Source: Bacteroidota bacterium (GTDB taxonomy: Bacteria > Bacteroidota > Bacteroidia > AKYH767-A > OLB10). Taken from it: DNA of 64,000 bases. Below are positions 30,407-40,715 of the stretch, piece after piece; position 1 is the first letter of the stretch; every line of letters begins with the position of its first letter. The notes beneath the pieces were generated by a model. That model had not been told where the DNA came from. It did no database searches and saw only the letters and a program-made list of their open reading frames with translations. Made by a program: the position numbers and the translations under genes. The stretch covers positions 12,161 to 76,160 of the forward strand of contig JADJPB010000021.1 in the NCBI GenBank assembly GCA_016713445.1. Reading direction: 5' to 3'.

Positions 30407-30757
30407 ATGGGAGTCACTTCATTACTCATACTTACACTAGCAGCAATTGTATTTTCGGCAGGAGGAATTTTAGTTTCTAAAATCTTCGTAAAGGGTACAG
30501 AAAATATACAAAAGGGGCAAGCCTACGAATGCGGAGTTCCAACCGTTGGTCAAACTTGGCTTCAATTGAATGTGGGATACTACCTTTTTGCGTTAATTTT
30601 TTTGATTTTTGATGTAGAGTTAGTTTTCCTTTACCCATGGGCAACCGTCGTAAAAGAAATTGGTTGGATGGCATTTATAGATATATTAATATTCTTCTTT
30701 ATTCTATTTCTAGGATTTTTATACGCGCATAAGAAAGGAGCATTAAAATGGATGTAA
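30407..30757 (+). CDS. nuoA: NADH-quinone oxidoreductase subunit A
   Basis: The product is a small membrane subunit with three helices and the family motif YECGVP followed by YYLFALIFLIFDVELVFLYPWA. I use ATG 30407; a TTG four codons upstream (30395) is a possible alternative. The gene overlaps nuoB by ten bases. It is the first gene of an eleven-gene complex I operon. Confidence 0.93.
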   Translation: MGVTSLLILTLAAIVFSAGGILVSKIFVKGTENIQKGQAYECGVPTVGQTWLQLNVGYYLFALIFLIFDVELVFLYPWATVVKEIGWMAFIDILIFFFILFLGFLYAHKKGALKWM

Positions 30758-31284
30758 ATCAAAAGCCGGAAATGTTTCCCGGACAAATTCATGAAATTCC
30801 TGGAGGAGGAGTCGTTCTCAGCAAACTGGATGATGTGATCAATTGGGCTCGATCCAATTCACTATGGCCTTTGACTTTTGCAACGAGTTGTTGTGGCATT
30901 GAGATGATGTCGACTGCTGGTGCAAAGTACGACTTCTCCCGATTCGGATTTGAAGTGGCACGTGCTACGCCCCGTCAAGCGGACGTTATTATTATCGCGG
31001 GCACCATCGTAAATAAAATGGCTCCGGTTTTAAAAAGGCTATACGATCAAATGGCAGATCCGAAATATGTGATTGCTATGGGCGCTTGTGCAATTAGCGG
31101 CGGACCTTTTTTTTACAATACCTATTCTGTGGTGAAAGGTGCAGATCATATTATTCCTGTAGATGTTTATGTTGCTGGTTGTCCACCTCGCCCAGAAGCA
31201 TTATTACACGCCTTGATTTCATTGCAAGAAAAAATCAAGAGCGGAATGACAAGAGAACAATTAAAAGATATCAAACCTCAATAA
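30748..31284 (+). CDS. nuoB: NADH-quinone oxidoreductase subunit B
   Basis: The 178-aa subunit binds the terminal [4Fe-4S] cluster N2 through the tandem cysteines of TSCCGIEMM, with further ligands in GACAISGGPF and VAGCPPRPEALL. All four cysteines are present. It sits at the quinone end of the peripheral arm. It overlaps nuoA and precedes nuoC by 17 bases. Confidence 0.96.
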   Translation: MDVNQKPEMFPGQIHEIPGGGVVLSKLDDVINWARSNSLWPLTFATSCCGIEMMSTAGAKYDFSRFGFEVARATPRQADVIIIAGTIVNKMAPVLKRLYDQMADPKYVIAMGACAISGGPFFYNTYSVVKGADHIIPVDVYVAGCPPRPEALLHALISLQEKIKSGMTREQLKDIKPQ

Positions 31285-31301
31285 GTCTAGAAAAAGGTTT
31301 T

Positions 31302-31757
31302 ATGACGAAAGATGAATTGAAAATAAAATTTGAATCTTTACAAGAAGGATTGAATTTTGAAGAAGGCACTGAATGGCTGACGATCCCTGTTGAATCGGAA
31401 GGATTTAAAAAATTTGCTTTATTACTTCGAAATGATAACGAATTACAATTCGACTATTTATTTTGTTTAACGGCAGTAGATTGGAAAACACATTTATCGG
31501 TAGTATATCATTTTTCTTCAACGGTTTTTCGCCATGAGGTGGTGATTAAAGTAAAAATCGACAAGGCAAATCCTATAGTTGATACCGTATGTGAGATTTG
31601 GCGGACAGCAGAATTCCACGAGCGTGAAGCTTATGATTTGCTCGGCGTAGAATTTGTGGGACACCCGGATTTACGTCGTCTTTTCCTCACTCCAGATCAC
31701 GAAGGATTTCCATTACGTAAAGATTACGAAGATCCTATAAACATGATAAAACTCTAA
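31302..31757 (+). CDS. nuoC: NADH-quinone oxidoreductase subunit C
   Basis: The start is ATG 31302 (MTKDELKIKFESLQ); an earlier in-frame ATG at 31179 lies inside nuoB and is unlikely. The 151-aa product has the 30-kDa subunit signature EREAYDLLGVEFVGHPDLRRLFLTPD. It is not fused to nuoD, unlike in enterobacteria. Confidence 0.94.
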   Translation: MTKDELKIKFESLQEGLNFEEGTEWLTIPVESEGFKKFALLLRNDNELQFDYLFCLTAVDWKTHLSVVYHFSSTVFRHEVVIKVKIDKANPIVDTVCEIWRTAEFHEREAYDLLGVEFVGHPDLRRLFLTPDHEGFPLRKDYEDPINMIKL

Positions 31758-31759
31758 CG

Positions 31760-32875
31760 ATGCTCGAAGAAGTAGGAACGAACGATCAAGGAGATATGAT
31801 CATCAATGTAGGACCACAACATCCTTCGACGCATGGTGTATTGCATTTGGTGATTACATTAAATGGGGAAACGATAAAAAAAGTAGAGCCACATTTAGGA
31901 TATATTCATCGCAGCATTGAAAAAATGTGTGAAAGTCTTTCATACCGTCAGTTTATTTATGTGACAAGTCGGATGGATTATCTCAGTTCGCATATCAATA
32001 ATCACGGTTGCGCATTATGTGTTGAAAAAGGAATGCAAATTGAAATTCCAACCCGGGCACAAGTGATACGCGTATTGATGGACGAGTTAACTCGTTTAGC
32101 TTCTCATCTCTTGTGGTGGGGCGCTTTGGCGATGGACTTAGGCGCTTTTACTCCTTTCTTCTATTCGTTTAGAGAACGAGAACTTATTAATGAATTGATG
32201 GAAGATACTTGCGGCGCAAGGTTAACCATGAATTATATTGTTCCGGGCGGTGTGATGATGGATTTACATCCGGATTTCCAACGCAAGGTGAAAGAATTTT
32301 TAAAGTTGTTTAAATCTAAAATTCACGAGTACGATGATTTAGTTACTGGAAATATTATTTTCCAAAATCGAACCAAGGGTGTTGGATATATTTCAAAAGA
32401 AGATGCGATTTCATTTGGATGTACGGGTCCTACCGGAAGAGGAAGTGGATTGAGCTGTGACATTCGCAAATTGTATCCTTACGAAATTTACAATCAATTG
32501 CAATTTGACGAAGTCATAGAAACAAGTGGTGATTCTTGGGCACGCTACAAAGTTCGTGTGGGTGAGATGGTGCAAAGCATGCATATCATCGAGCAATTAA
32601 TTGATAATATTCCGGAAGGAGAATTTCAAGCGAAAACAAAAGCTGTATTGAAATTACCGAAAGGAGATTTCTATACGCGTGTTGAAACTGCGCGTGGAGA
32701 ATTAGGTGTCTATATTGTGAGTGAAGGCGGAAGTACACCATACCGAATAAAATTTCGTTCGCCAGGATTCTCCAACTTAAGTGCACTCGATCACATGTCG
32801 AGAGGTGGAAAGATTGGTGATCTTATGGCCACCATGGGTACATTAGATTTAGTAATACCTGATATCGATCGATAA
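31760..32875 (+). CDS. nuoD: NADH-quinone oxidoreductase subunit D
   Basis: The 371-aa 49-kDa-type subunit forms the quinone pocket with NuoB. Family motifs are GPQHPSTHGVLH, HLGYIHRSIEK and the C-terminal SPGFSNLSALDHMSRGGKIGDLMATMGTLD ending in DIDR. It is two bases from nuoC. The next gene, 17 bases on, is nuoH: nuoE, nuoF and nuoG, normally placed here, are absent. Confidence 0.96.
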   Translation: MLEEVGTNDQGDMIINVGPQHPSTHGVLHLVITLNGETIKKVEPHLGYIHRSIEKMCESLSYRQFIYVTSRMDYLSSHINNHGCALCVEKGMQIEIPTRAQVIRVLMDELTRLASHLLWWGALAMDLGAFTPFFYSFRERELINELMEDTCGARLTMNYIVPGGVMMDLHPDFQRKVKEFLKLFKSKIHEYDDLVTGNIIFQNRTKGVGYISKEDAISFGCTGPTGRGSGLSCDIRKLYPYEIYNQLQFDEVIETSGDSWARYKVRVGEMVQSMHIIEQLIDNIPEGEFQAKTKAVLKLPKGDFYTRVETARGELGVYIVSEGGSTPYRIKFRSPGFSNLSALDHMSRGGKIGDLMATMGTLDLVIPDIDR

Positions 32876-32892
32876 TAAAAAAAAGCGAGAAG

Positions 32893-33969
32893 ATGATTAG
32901 TCTAGAAGGACTCACTACTTTATTACAAGCATGGTTGCACGACACTTTAGGTGAACCGTGGGCATTTGCAGCTCAAAGTGTGTTGGTGGGAATTGCAGCC
33001 ATCACATTATTTGCGGTGCTCGGTTTAGCCTTGGTGTACATGGAGCGAAAAGTGGCCGCGTTGATGCAAATTCGTTTAGGACCCAATCGTGTGGGGCCAA
33101 AAGGAATTTTTCAAACCTCGGCCGACACGTTGAAATTAGTCATGAAAGAAGGACTAACGCCCAACGGTGCCGATAAATTTCTTTTCAACTTAGCACCTTT
33201 TATGGTGATGATTGCTGCGATGTTGGTATTAGCTCCGATTGCATTTGCACGCAACTTTCAGATTTGGGATTTGAGTATTGGTGTTTTGTACGTCGCTGCA
33301 ATTTCTTCAGTTGCTGTAATAGGAATCTTAATGGCGGGATGGTCGAGCAATAATAAATATTCATTGCTAGGTGCGATGCGAAGTGCGGCGCAGATTGTAA
33401 GCTACGAACTTTCGGCTGGTCTTTCCATTTTAGCGATAGTCATCTTAACCGGAAGTTTACGCATAAGTGATATCATCAATTCACAAGCGGATGGATGGTG
33501 GATCATCAAAGGTCATATTCCCGTCCTCATTGCGTTCATAGTTTTCCTGATTGCAGTAACTGCAGAAACCAATCGCGCACCATTTGACTTAGCAGAAGCT
33601 GAATCAGAATTGACCGCAGGATTTCACACCGAGTATTCAGGAATGAAATTCGCATTATTCTTTTTAGCAGAGTACATCAATATCTTCATTGGATGTGCCA
33701 TTGGCGCCACTTTATTTTTCGGAGGATGGATGCCCTTTCACATTTCAGGATGGGACAGTTTTAACCATGTGATGGATTTTATTCCCTCTTCGTTATGGTT
33801 CTTTGGAAAAACCATGTTCTTAATCTTTTTAATTATGTGGTTTCGCTGGACTTTCCCACGTTTACGCATCGATCAACTATTAAATTTAGAATGGAAATAC
33901 TTATTACCCATTAGCATGGTCAATCTTCTCATCGTTACATTCATGGCGATAATGGGATGGCATCTATAA
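32893..33969 (+). CDS. nuoH: NADH-quinone oxidoreductase subunit H
   Basis: The 358-aa product is a polytopic membrane subunit with the conserved YMERKVAALMQIRLGPNRVGPKG and ETNRAPFDLAEAESEL loops. It docks the peripheral arm and forms the quinone channel entrance. The frame is intact. Confidence 0.96.
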   Translation: MISLEGLTTLLQAWLHDTLGEPWAFAAQSVLVGIAAITLFAVLGLALVYMERKVAALMQIRLGPNRVGPKGIFQTSADTLKLVMKEGLTPNGADKFLFNLAPFMVMIAAMLVLAPIAFARNFQIWDLSIGVLYVAAISSVAVIGILMAGWSSNNKYSLLGAMRSAAQIVSYELSAGLSILAIVILTGSLRISDIINSQADGWWIIKGHIPVLIAFIVFLIAVTAETNRAPFDLAEAESELTAGFHTEYSGMKFALFFLAEYINIFIGCAIGATLFFGGWMPFHISGWDSFNHVMDFIPSSLWFFGKTMFLIFLIMWFRWTFPRLRIDQLLNLEWKYLLPISMVNLLIVTFMAIMGWHL

Positions 33970-33981
33970 TAAAACAGAAAG

Positions 33982-34451
33982 ATGTTCCTTAAAGAATACT
34001 TTAAAACCATATACCTTACGATTCGCTCCTTACTAAAAGGAATGAAAACGACTGGCTATTATTTTACACATAAAAGTGAAATCATCACGGAACAATATCC
34101 TGAAGTCCGTCCTGTTTTAGCAGAACGATTTAAGGGAGAAGTGATCATGCCCCATAACGAAGCGAACGAACATAGTTGCACCGGATGCCAGGCTTGCGAA
34201 ATAGCTTGTCCGAATGGAACTATCAAGATCGTAACCAAGAACGAAGTTAATGCAGAAGGAAAAAGAAGAAAGCAATAGATACTTTCGTATACCATTTAGA
34301 ATTATGCACCATGTGCAATCTCTGTGTGGTAGCTTGTCCTTCTGATGCGATCGTTATGGCCAACAATTACGAACACAGCGTATTTGACAGAAGAGAATTC
34401 ACCAAGGTCTTGAATAAACCGGGATCTAAAATTATGGAGGGCGTAGAATAA
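33982..34451 (+). CDS. nuoI: NADH-quinone oxidoreductase subunit I (one frame break)
   Basis: The protein binds two [4Fe-4S] clusters. The first ferredoxin motif CTGCQACEIACP is in the upstream frame. The second, CTMCNLCVVACPSDAIV, is only readable after a one-base shift near 34260 in an A/G-rich run (GGAAAAAGAAG). Restoring an A gives EGKKKKAIDTFVYHLELC. The full product is about 156 residues and ends at a TAA that overlaps the nuoJ start by one base (TAATG). Such a conserved gene is unlikely to be truly broken; I read the shift as a consensus error. Confidence 0.9.
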
Positions 34452-34969
34452 TGAGTGCATCTGCAACCGCATTTTATTTGATGGCCGCTTTTATTTTAAC
34501 AACGGGCATTCTTACCGTAACGACAAAAAAATTATTTCGTGCTGCAATTTGGTTACTATTTTCACTAATTGGAATCGCTGCATTATACTTTTGGATGGAA
34601 GTTGAATTTGCCGCTGCCGTGCAAGTCATCGTTTATGTTGGTGGAATCGTGGTGCTGATCATTTTCTCCATCTTCCTTACCAATCAAGAAGGAGTGAACA
34701 TGCCATCGGCATTAACGAAGCGATCGTTGTTCGCGGGATTGGCTGTAGTATCGGCCGCTGCATATACTTGCCTACTCTTATCTAATCATTACTGGATGAA
34801 AGGATCGGATGTTGTATTTGATCCCTCTGTAAATAAAATCGGACGCTTACTTGTTGCCAATACCCCCGAGAGCTTTGTGCTCCCATTTGAATTAGTGAGT
34901 GTATTATTATTAGCAGCGATGGTGGGCTGTATTGTCATCGCCATGAAAGCAAAACCTGAAACCAAATGA
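34451..34969 (+). CDS. nuoJ: NADH-quinone oxidoreductase subunit J
   Basis: The 172-aa product has five predicted membrane helices, with EVEFAAAVQVIVYVGGIVVLIIF typical of NuoJ in the third. It overlaps nuoK by four bases (ATGA). Confidence 0.93.
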   Translation: MSASATAFYLMAAFILTTGILTVTTKKLFRAAIWLLFSLIGIAALYFWMEVEFAAAVQVIVYVGGIVVLIIFSIFLTNQEGVNMPSALTKRSLFAGLAVVSAAAYTCLLLSNHYWMKGSDVVFDPSVNKIGRLLVANTPESFVLPFELVSVLLLAAMVGCIVIAMKAKPETK

Positions 34970-35280
34970 GCGAAATCCCCTTTGAACATATCATCTTTCT
35001 AAGTACCGCCTTGTTCTTTATTGGTGCGTATGGTTTTCTTACACGAAGAAACATGATAGCGATGTTGATGGCGTTGGAGTTGATGCTAAATAGCGTCAAC
35101 ATCAATTTCATTGCATTCAATAAATATCTATTCCCTGATACTATTGATGGGCTCGGATTCACCATCTTCATTATTGCGATCGCTGCAGCAGAAGCAGCAG
35201 TAGCGATTGCGATCATCATTAACTTATTCCGCAACACAAAAAATATTGATGCTGAAAAAGCAGATCACTTAAAGCATTAA
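34966..35280 (+). CDS. nuoK: NADH-quinone oxidoreductase subunit K
   Basis: The 104-aa product has three helices with the conserved motifs GAYGFLTRRNMIAMLMALELMLNSVNINF and AAAEAAVAIAIIINLFRN. The Glu residues in helices two and three belong to the proton path. Confidence 0.95.
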   Translation: MSEIPFEHIIFLSTALFFIGAYGFLTRRNMIAMLMALELMLNSVNINFIAFNKYLFPDTIDGLGFTIFIIAIAAAEAAVAIAIIINLFRNTKNIDAEKADHLKH

Positions 35281-35294
35281 TCACCTCTGTCAAT

Positions 35295-37232
35295 ATGACT
35301 TTAGCAAATAATATTCTACTCATTGTTCTCCTTCCCTTGTGCAGCTTTCTGCTCTTGGGGATTTTTGGGAGAAAATATTTATCTTCTTTTTCAGGTATGA
35401 TTGGAACCACTTCGTTATTTGTCTCAACGATTCTATCTGTACAAACTGCATTTCAATATTTTTTCTTGAACGTATCGGAACATTTCGAAAAAATAGTAGC
35501 TTGGAAGATGACATGGCTAACTTTTTCAGAAGGTGTTTCTATCGACATGGGAATTTTAGTAGATCCTATTTCGGTAATGATGTTAGTTGTTGTGACGGTA
35601 GTTTCATTGATGGTGCATGTGTACAGTTTAGGGTATATGAAAGGCGAGGAACGATTCGCAACCTATTATTCTTTTTTATCCTTATTTACTTTTTCTATGT
35701 TGGGATTAGTAATTGCTGTAAATATATTCCAGATCTATATGTTCTGGGAGTTGGTGGGTGTTTCATCGTTTTTGCTGATTGGATATTACTTCGAAAAACC
35801 TAGCGCAGTGGCCGCTTCTAAAAAGGCATTTATCGTTACTCGTTTTGCTGACTTAGGATTTCTTATTGGAATTTTAATTCTTGGATTCGAAGCGAAAACT
35901 TTAGACTTCGTTGCGTTGATAGAGCGATTAACTACCTATAATTCTCCTTATTTAATATCTGCAACAACTGCTAGTTTCTTGGGTGCAAGTGCACTTACCT
36001 GGGGATTATTATTGGTGTTTATGGGCGGTGCCGGAAAGAGTGCCATGTTTCCTTTGCATATTTGGTTGCCCGATGCGATGGAAGGTCCAACACCAGTATC
36101 TGCATTGATTCACGCAGCAACCATGGTGGTTGCAGGAGTGTTTTTAGTAGCTCGATTATTTCCCATCTTCTCCATTTCTTGTCCGGTCGCATTGGAAGTA
36201 GTGATGTGGACAGGAGTAATCTCCGCCTTGTTCGCAGCAATCATCGCCTGCACACAAACCGATATCAAAAGAGTACTTGCCTATTCAACGATGTCCCAAA
36301 TCGGATACATGATGTTTGCATTGTGTGTGTCGGGATATGGTGGTGAGGCCGGATTAGGATTCACCGCGTCCATGTTTCATTTGTTCACGCATGCATTCTT
36401 CAAAGCATTACTCTTCCTAGGTGCAGGTGCTGTGATTCATTATATTCATAGTAATGAAATGAAAGACATGGGCGGATTGAGAAAATCGATGCCCGTTACA
36501 CATATTACTTTCTTGATTGCTTGTTTAGCCATTGCTGGAATTCCACCCTTTGCCGGATTCTTCAGTAAAGAAGAAATTTTAACAGCGGCACATCACGCCA
36601 ATCCAATAGTGTATTATATTGCTTTACTAACGGCAGGCATTACCGCATTTTACATGTTCCGATTATATTACAATATCTTTTGGTCGAAGGAAGCGAAAGC
36701 TGCGCACCACGACGATCATCATCATGGAGAAGGCACATGGAGTATGAAAATTCCGCTATTGATATTAAGTGTGGGTGCGATATTAGCTGGATTTATTCCA
36801 TTTGGAAATTTCGTTTCCAGCGACGGACATCACCTCCACATTCCTTTTGAACTTTCTGCAGCGATACTTCCAGTCATCATTGCCGTGGGCGGAATTGGTC
36901 TGGCTACGCTCTTTTATAAAAATGAAAACGAACGTCCGAATAAATTGGCTGCATCCCTTCAAGGATTCTATAATGCGGCCTATCGCAAATTCTACATTGA
37001 TGAATTGTATTTATTCATCACCAAAAAAATAATCTTCAACCTCATTGCGCAGCCTGCAGCATGGTTGGATAAAAATATTGTAGATGGAAGCATGAATGGA
37101 ATTGCATCGCTTATTGAATGGAAAGCCAACATGATTAAGTCTTTTCAATCTGGAAAGGTTCAAGACTACGCATTATACTTCTTCATTGCTGCATTTGGGA
37201 TCACGGCATTGGCCATTTACTTAGTAAACTAA
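35295..37232 (+). CDS. nuoL: NADH-quinone oxidoreductase subunit L
   Basis: The 645-aa antiporter-like subunit has LPDAMEGPTPVSALIHAATMVVAGVFL, the discontinuous helix Lys/His positions, and the long C-terminal lateral helix region (…EWKANMIKSFQSGKVQDYALYFF…). The frame is intact. It is the distal proton-pumping subunit. Confidence 0.96.
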   Translation: MTLANNILLIVLLPLCSFLLLGIFGRKYLSSFSGMIGTTSLFVSTILSVQTAFQYFFLNVSEHFEKIVAWKMTWLTFSEGVSIDMGILVDPISVMMLVVVTVVSLMVHVYSLGYMKGEERFATYYSFLSLFTFSMLGLVIAVNIFQIYMFWELVGVSSFLLIGYYFEKPSAVAASKKAFIVTRFADLGFLIGILILGFEAKTLDFVALIERLTTYNSPYLISATTASFLGASALTWGLLLVFMGGAGKSAMFPLHIWLPDAMEGPTPVSALIHAATMVVAGVFLVARLFPIFSISCPVALEVVMWTGVISALFAAIIACTQTDIKRVLAYSTMSQIGYMMFALCVSGYGGEAGLGFTASMFHLFTHAFFKALLFLGAGAVIHYIHSNEMKDMGGLRKSMPVTHITFLIACLAIAGIPPFAGFFSKEEILTAAHHANPIVYYIALLTAGITAFYMFRLYYNIFWSKEAKAAHHDDHHHGEGTWSMKIPLLILSVGAILAGFIPFGNFVSSDGHHLHIPFELSAAILPVIIAVGGIGLATLFYKNENERPNKLAASLQGFYNAAYRKFYIDELYLFITKKIIFNLIAQPAAWLDKNIVDGSMNGIASLIEWKANMIKSFQSGKVQDYALYFFIAAFGITALAIYLVN

Positions 37233-37238
37233 AAAGAA

Positions 37239-38742
37239 ATGAACTTACATCTATTAGTCATAGCTCCGATTGTTACTGCACTGTTTATTCTTTTCTTTAA
37301 AGAACTTCGACAAGTGCGTATGATTGCCTTATTAGGAGCTGGATTCCAATTAATACTAACTGTACTTTTATTAAGTACATTTTGTAATGAAAGAGCAGCG
37401 GAAATACAGCACCCATGCTTTTTTATAGTTCTATAGAATGGTTTAGTCCTTTAGGTATTGCATTTACAACTGGGATTGACGGCATCTCTTTATCGATGAT
37501 TCTTCTTTCTGCTTTTGTAGTATTGGCTGGAGTCTTGGTAAGTTGGAAGATGGAAAAAATGAGTCGCGAATTTTTCTTCTTGTTAACGCTTCTAAGTGCT
37601 GGTGCTTATGGATTCTTCATTTCACTTGACTTATTTACTTTATTCTTCTTTTTAGAAGTTGCAGTAATTCCAAAATTTTTATTGATCGGTGTTTGGGGTA
37701 GTGGGAAGAAAGAATACAGTGCAATGAAACTTGCATTAATGCTAATGGCGGGATCTGCATTTGTATTTTTTTAGGTTTGTTAGGATTGTATTTCAGCACC
37801 AACATTGGAAATGGTCAACACACCTTTGATTTTATTGCTATATCACGAACAGCCATCTCATTAGACACACAACTTATTTTCTTCCCACTTGCATTCATTG
37901 GCTTCGGAATATTCGGTGCGCTCTTTCCATTTCACACTTGGGTTCCCGACGGACATAGTTCAGCGCCAACGGCAGCTTCTATGTTTCTTGCAGGAATTTC
38001 GATGAAATTGGGAGGTTACGGTTGCTTGCGTGTTGCCACTTATTTAATGCCTGAAGCAGCACACGCGTATGCGCCCTACATTATTTTACTAGCGACCATC
38101 GCCATCATTTACGGGGCATTTGCAACGATGATGCAAACCGATTTGAAATACATCAATGCATATTCATCGGTGAGTCATTGCGGATTTGTATTACTCGGAA
38201 TTGGCATGTTGAATGAAACGGCCATTGCAGGTGCAGTGATGCAAATGATTTCTCACGGATTAATGACAGCCCTTTTCTTCGCCGCCATCGGAATGATTTA
38301 CGAAAGAACGCACACTCGTATGGTAGCGCAATTAGGTGGACTCTTAAAAGTGATGCCATTCATCTCCACCATTTTTATTATTTCGGGTTTATGTTCTTTA
38401 GGACTTCCGGGATTTAGTGGATTCGTTGCAGAAATGACCGTTTTTATGGGATCCTGGCAACATACCGAAACGCTCTATCGAATTGCAACTATCCTTTCTT
38501 GTGCATCCATCGTTGTAACGGCGGTGTATATACTCCGTGCAGCTGGAAAATCCATCATGGGTCCTATAGTAAATGAACAGCATTTAACTTTAGGTGATGC
38601 TACATGGAATGAAAAATCGGCAGCAGTACTCTTATTAAGTGGCATCATTATGATTGGTATTGCACCCTTCTGGCTAAACGATTTAATAAGTCCTGATGTG
38701 AATGGATTAATGTCAAATATTGGTCGCACCTTACTCCCTTAA
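37239..38742 (+). CDS. nuoM: NADH-quinone oxidoreductase subunit M (two frame breaks)
   Basis: Three open stretches in three frames make up one antiporter-like subunit of about 500 residues. The breaks are near 37414 (CACCCATG, one base missing) and near 37770 (run of seven T, one base missing). After correction the joints read EIQHPMLFYSSIEW and FVFFLGLLGLYF. The conserved GIDGISLSMILL and FHTWVPDGHSSAPTAASMFLAG motifs are present. Homopolymer-associated shifts in a conserved gene point to sequence error. Confidence 0.9.
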
Positions 38743-38751
38743 CGATTGACG

Positions 38752-40165
38752 ATGATGAATGAAATTATAAATCTAATGAAACATGAGCTTCTGCTCAGTG
38801 TCATACTTTTCCTTCTCTTAATAATAAAGATTGGAAGTAATGAAGAAAATTCTTCGCGCTGGCATGTGATGGTCAATGTACTTCTGCTCATTAATTTAAT
38901 TGTTGGCGTTTGCTGTAATGTTACCGGTGAATTATTCAACGGAATGTTTTTATCAAATGATTTAATCCATCTTGAGAAAAGCATTCTAAACCTCGGACTC
39001 CTTATCATCTCCTTACAATCACATCCCTACACGCGAAATCATCGACACGCTCCTGAATTTTATATTCTCTTATTATCATCTGTATTGGGGATGTTTTTTA
39101 TGCTATCGTCGGGGCATTTACTTTTATTTTACATTGGCTTAGAGTTATCAACCATTCCGTTGGCAGCATTGGCAAATTTTAATCTCAACAAAAGTGCGTC
39201 CTCGGAAGCTGGAATGAAAATGATTATGTCGTCGGCCTTTAGTTCAGCTTTATTGTTGATGGGGATCTCGATGATGTATGGAACAACAGGTTCTTTAACT
39301 TTTTCCGAAATTACGTTACAGTTGACTGGTGCGCCATTACAAGTATTTGCCTTTGTGATGTTGTTCGTAGGATTTGCATTCAAACTTTCTATAGTTCCTT
39401 TTCACTTATGGACAGCCGACGTTTATGAAGGAGCTCCGGTTTCTGTTGCCGCATTCTTATCTGTGATTTCAAAATCAGCCATTGCATTTGTATTTGTTAC
39501 GGTGCTATTTACTGTTTTTGAATCTATGCTAAATGTCTGGTACATTTTGTTATTCATCACTGCAGTATTCACCATCGGCATCGGAAATCTTTTCGCATTA
39601 CGTCAACAAAATATAAAACGTTTTCTTGCCTTTTCTTCTATTGCGCAAGTGGGATTTATCTTAGTAGGCATTTCTGGTGGATCACAGGAGAGTCAAGCTT
39701 CTGTCATCTACTTTTTTATTGATCTACATCTTTTCCAACTTAGGAGCATTTGGAGTAGTGAACATTGTTTCTTCCATCACCGGAAAAGAAAGTATCAATG
39801 ATTACAAGGGTTTCCATAAAACGAATCCGGCATTAAGCTGGATCATGACCATTTCCTTATTTTCATTGGCAGGAATCCCGCCTACAGCAGGATTCTTCGG
39901 AAAATTATTTTTATTAACTGCCGGTGCTTCCACAGGAAATTATCTGCTCATAGGGTTCGCTGCCATCAACATGGTAATATCCATGTACTATTATTTACGC
40001 ATTGTAAAAGCGATGTTCATGGATGTAAACGAACATCCCCTTCAAAAAATATCCTTTAGTCTATTCCCTAGTATTGCCCTTATCATTTGCATTATCGGAA
40101 TTTTGTTGACTGGATTTAGTGGAGATCTCTATTCTTATATTCATGAATTAAGCATCGGAATTTAA
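38752..40165 (+). CDS. nuoN: NADH-quinone oxidoreductase subunit N (one frame break)
   Basis: The product is an antiporter-like subunit of about 470 residues. The ATG at 38752 is preferred over TTG 38746. The frame breaks near 39713 in a six-T run (one T too many); corrected, it reads VIYFLLIYIFSNLGAFGVVNIV. Family motifs are FKLSIVPFHLWTADVYEGAPVSVAAF and SLAGIPPTAGFFGKLFLL. It ends 12 bases before the unknown gene at 40178. Confidence 0.9.
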
Positions 40166-40177
40166 CAGAAAGAAAAA

Positions 40178-40558
40178 ATGGCAATTAACAAAAACCATGA
40201 ATTTGAAGAACTGAACGGTATCAAATGCTGTATCGTTGAAAAGGCAATTCCGATGGAACGTGTTAATTTCATCAAACCTATATTAGAAGGAAATGGGTAT
40301 ACGGTAGTCGTTAGTGGAATCATTCCCAAATCGCCCGCTCCTGCTCCTGTCGCAGAAGGCGAAACTCCGGCACCACCACTTCCACCTGCTGAACCTACAC
40401 AATTTACGGTGGGTGTTACTGACATGAGTTTTAATACCATCAATGCAATTTTCGGGAGATTTTTAAGAACACGGGAAGGAAAAGTAGTAACGCTGGCTTA
40501 TTGGCAACAAAAAGACGAACTTGCTCAAGATATCTCTTATTTTGAGTTTGGAAAATAG
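40178..40558 (+). CDS. Unknown 126-aa protein with a proline-rich linker, last gene of the complex I operon
   Basis: I do not recognise this protein. It has no signal peptide and no membrane segment. Two small alpha/beta-like halves (residues 1-50 and 78-126) are joined by a Pro/Ala/Glu-rich linker (about 51-76). Three cysteine-free beta-type stretches and KCCIVEK near residue 17 are visible; the paired cysteines there are the only ones. A purine-rich stretch precedes the ATG. The 12-base gap to nuoN suggests co-transcription with complex I. A role in complex assembly or regulation is a guess from position only. Confidence 0.8.
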   Translation: MAINKNHEFEELNGIKCCIVEKAIPMERVNFIKPILEGNGYTVVVSGIIPKSPAPAPVAEGETPAPPLPPAEPTQFTVGVTDMSFNTINAIFGRFLRTREGKVVTLAYWQQKDELAQDISYFEFGK

Positions 40559-40715
40559 AATTTATATTGAACAATTTGAAAAAGAAAAATTTCAAGTTTA
40601 AGCTAGATATTACTTTGGGAAGATGCGTGCAATAAAAATAGTCGAGTTTCAAATAATTTCATTTACCCAATTTTTTTTGTAAAGGTATAATTGAAAATAA
40701 TCCATTAAATTTTCA

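Noticed and set aside
31179..31301. Longer nuoC start inside nuoB
   Set aside because: The extra 41 residues are nuoB sequence in another frame; ATG 31302 matches the usual NuoC start.
32876..32892. nuoEFG hidden by frame breaks between nuoD and nuoH
   Set aside because: Only 17 bases separate the two genes, so nothing can be hidden there.
37239..40165. Programmed ribosomal frameshifting in nuoM and nuoN
   Set aside because: The breaks go in both directions, lie at ordinary A/T runs without slippery heptamers or pseudoknots that I could see, and affect many unrelated genes.
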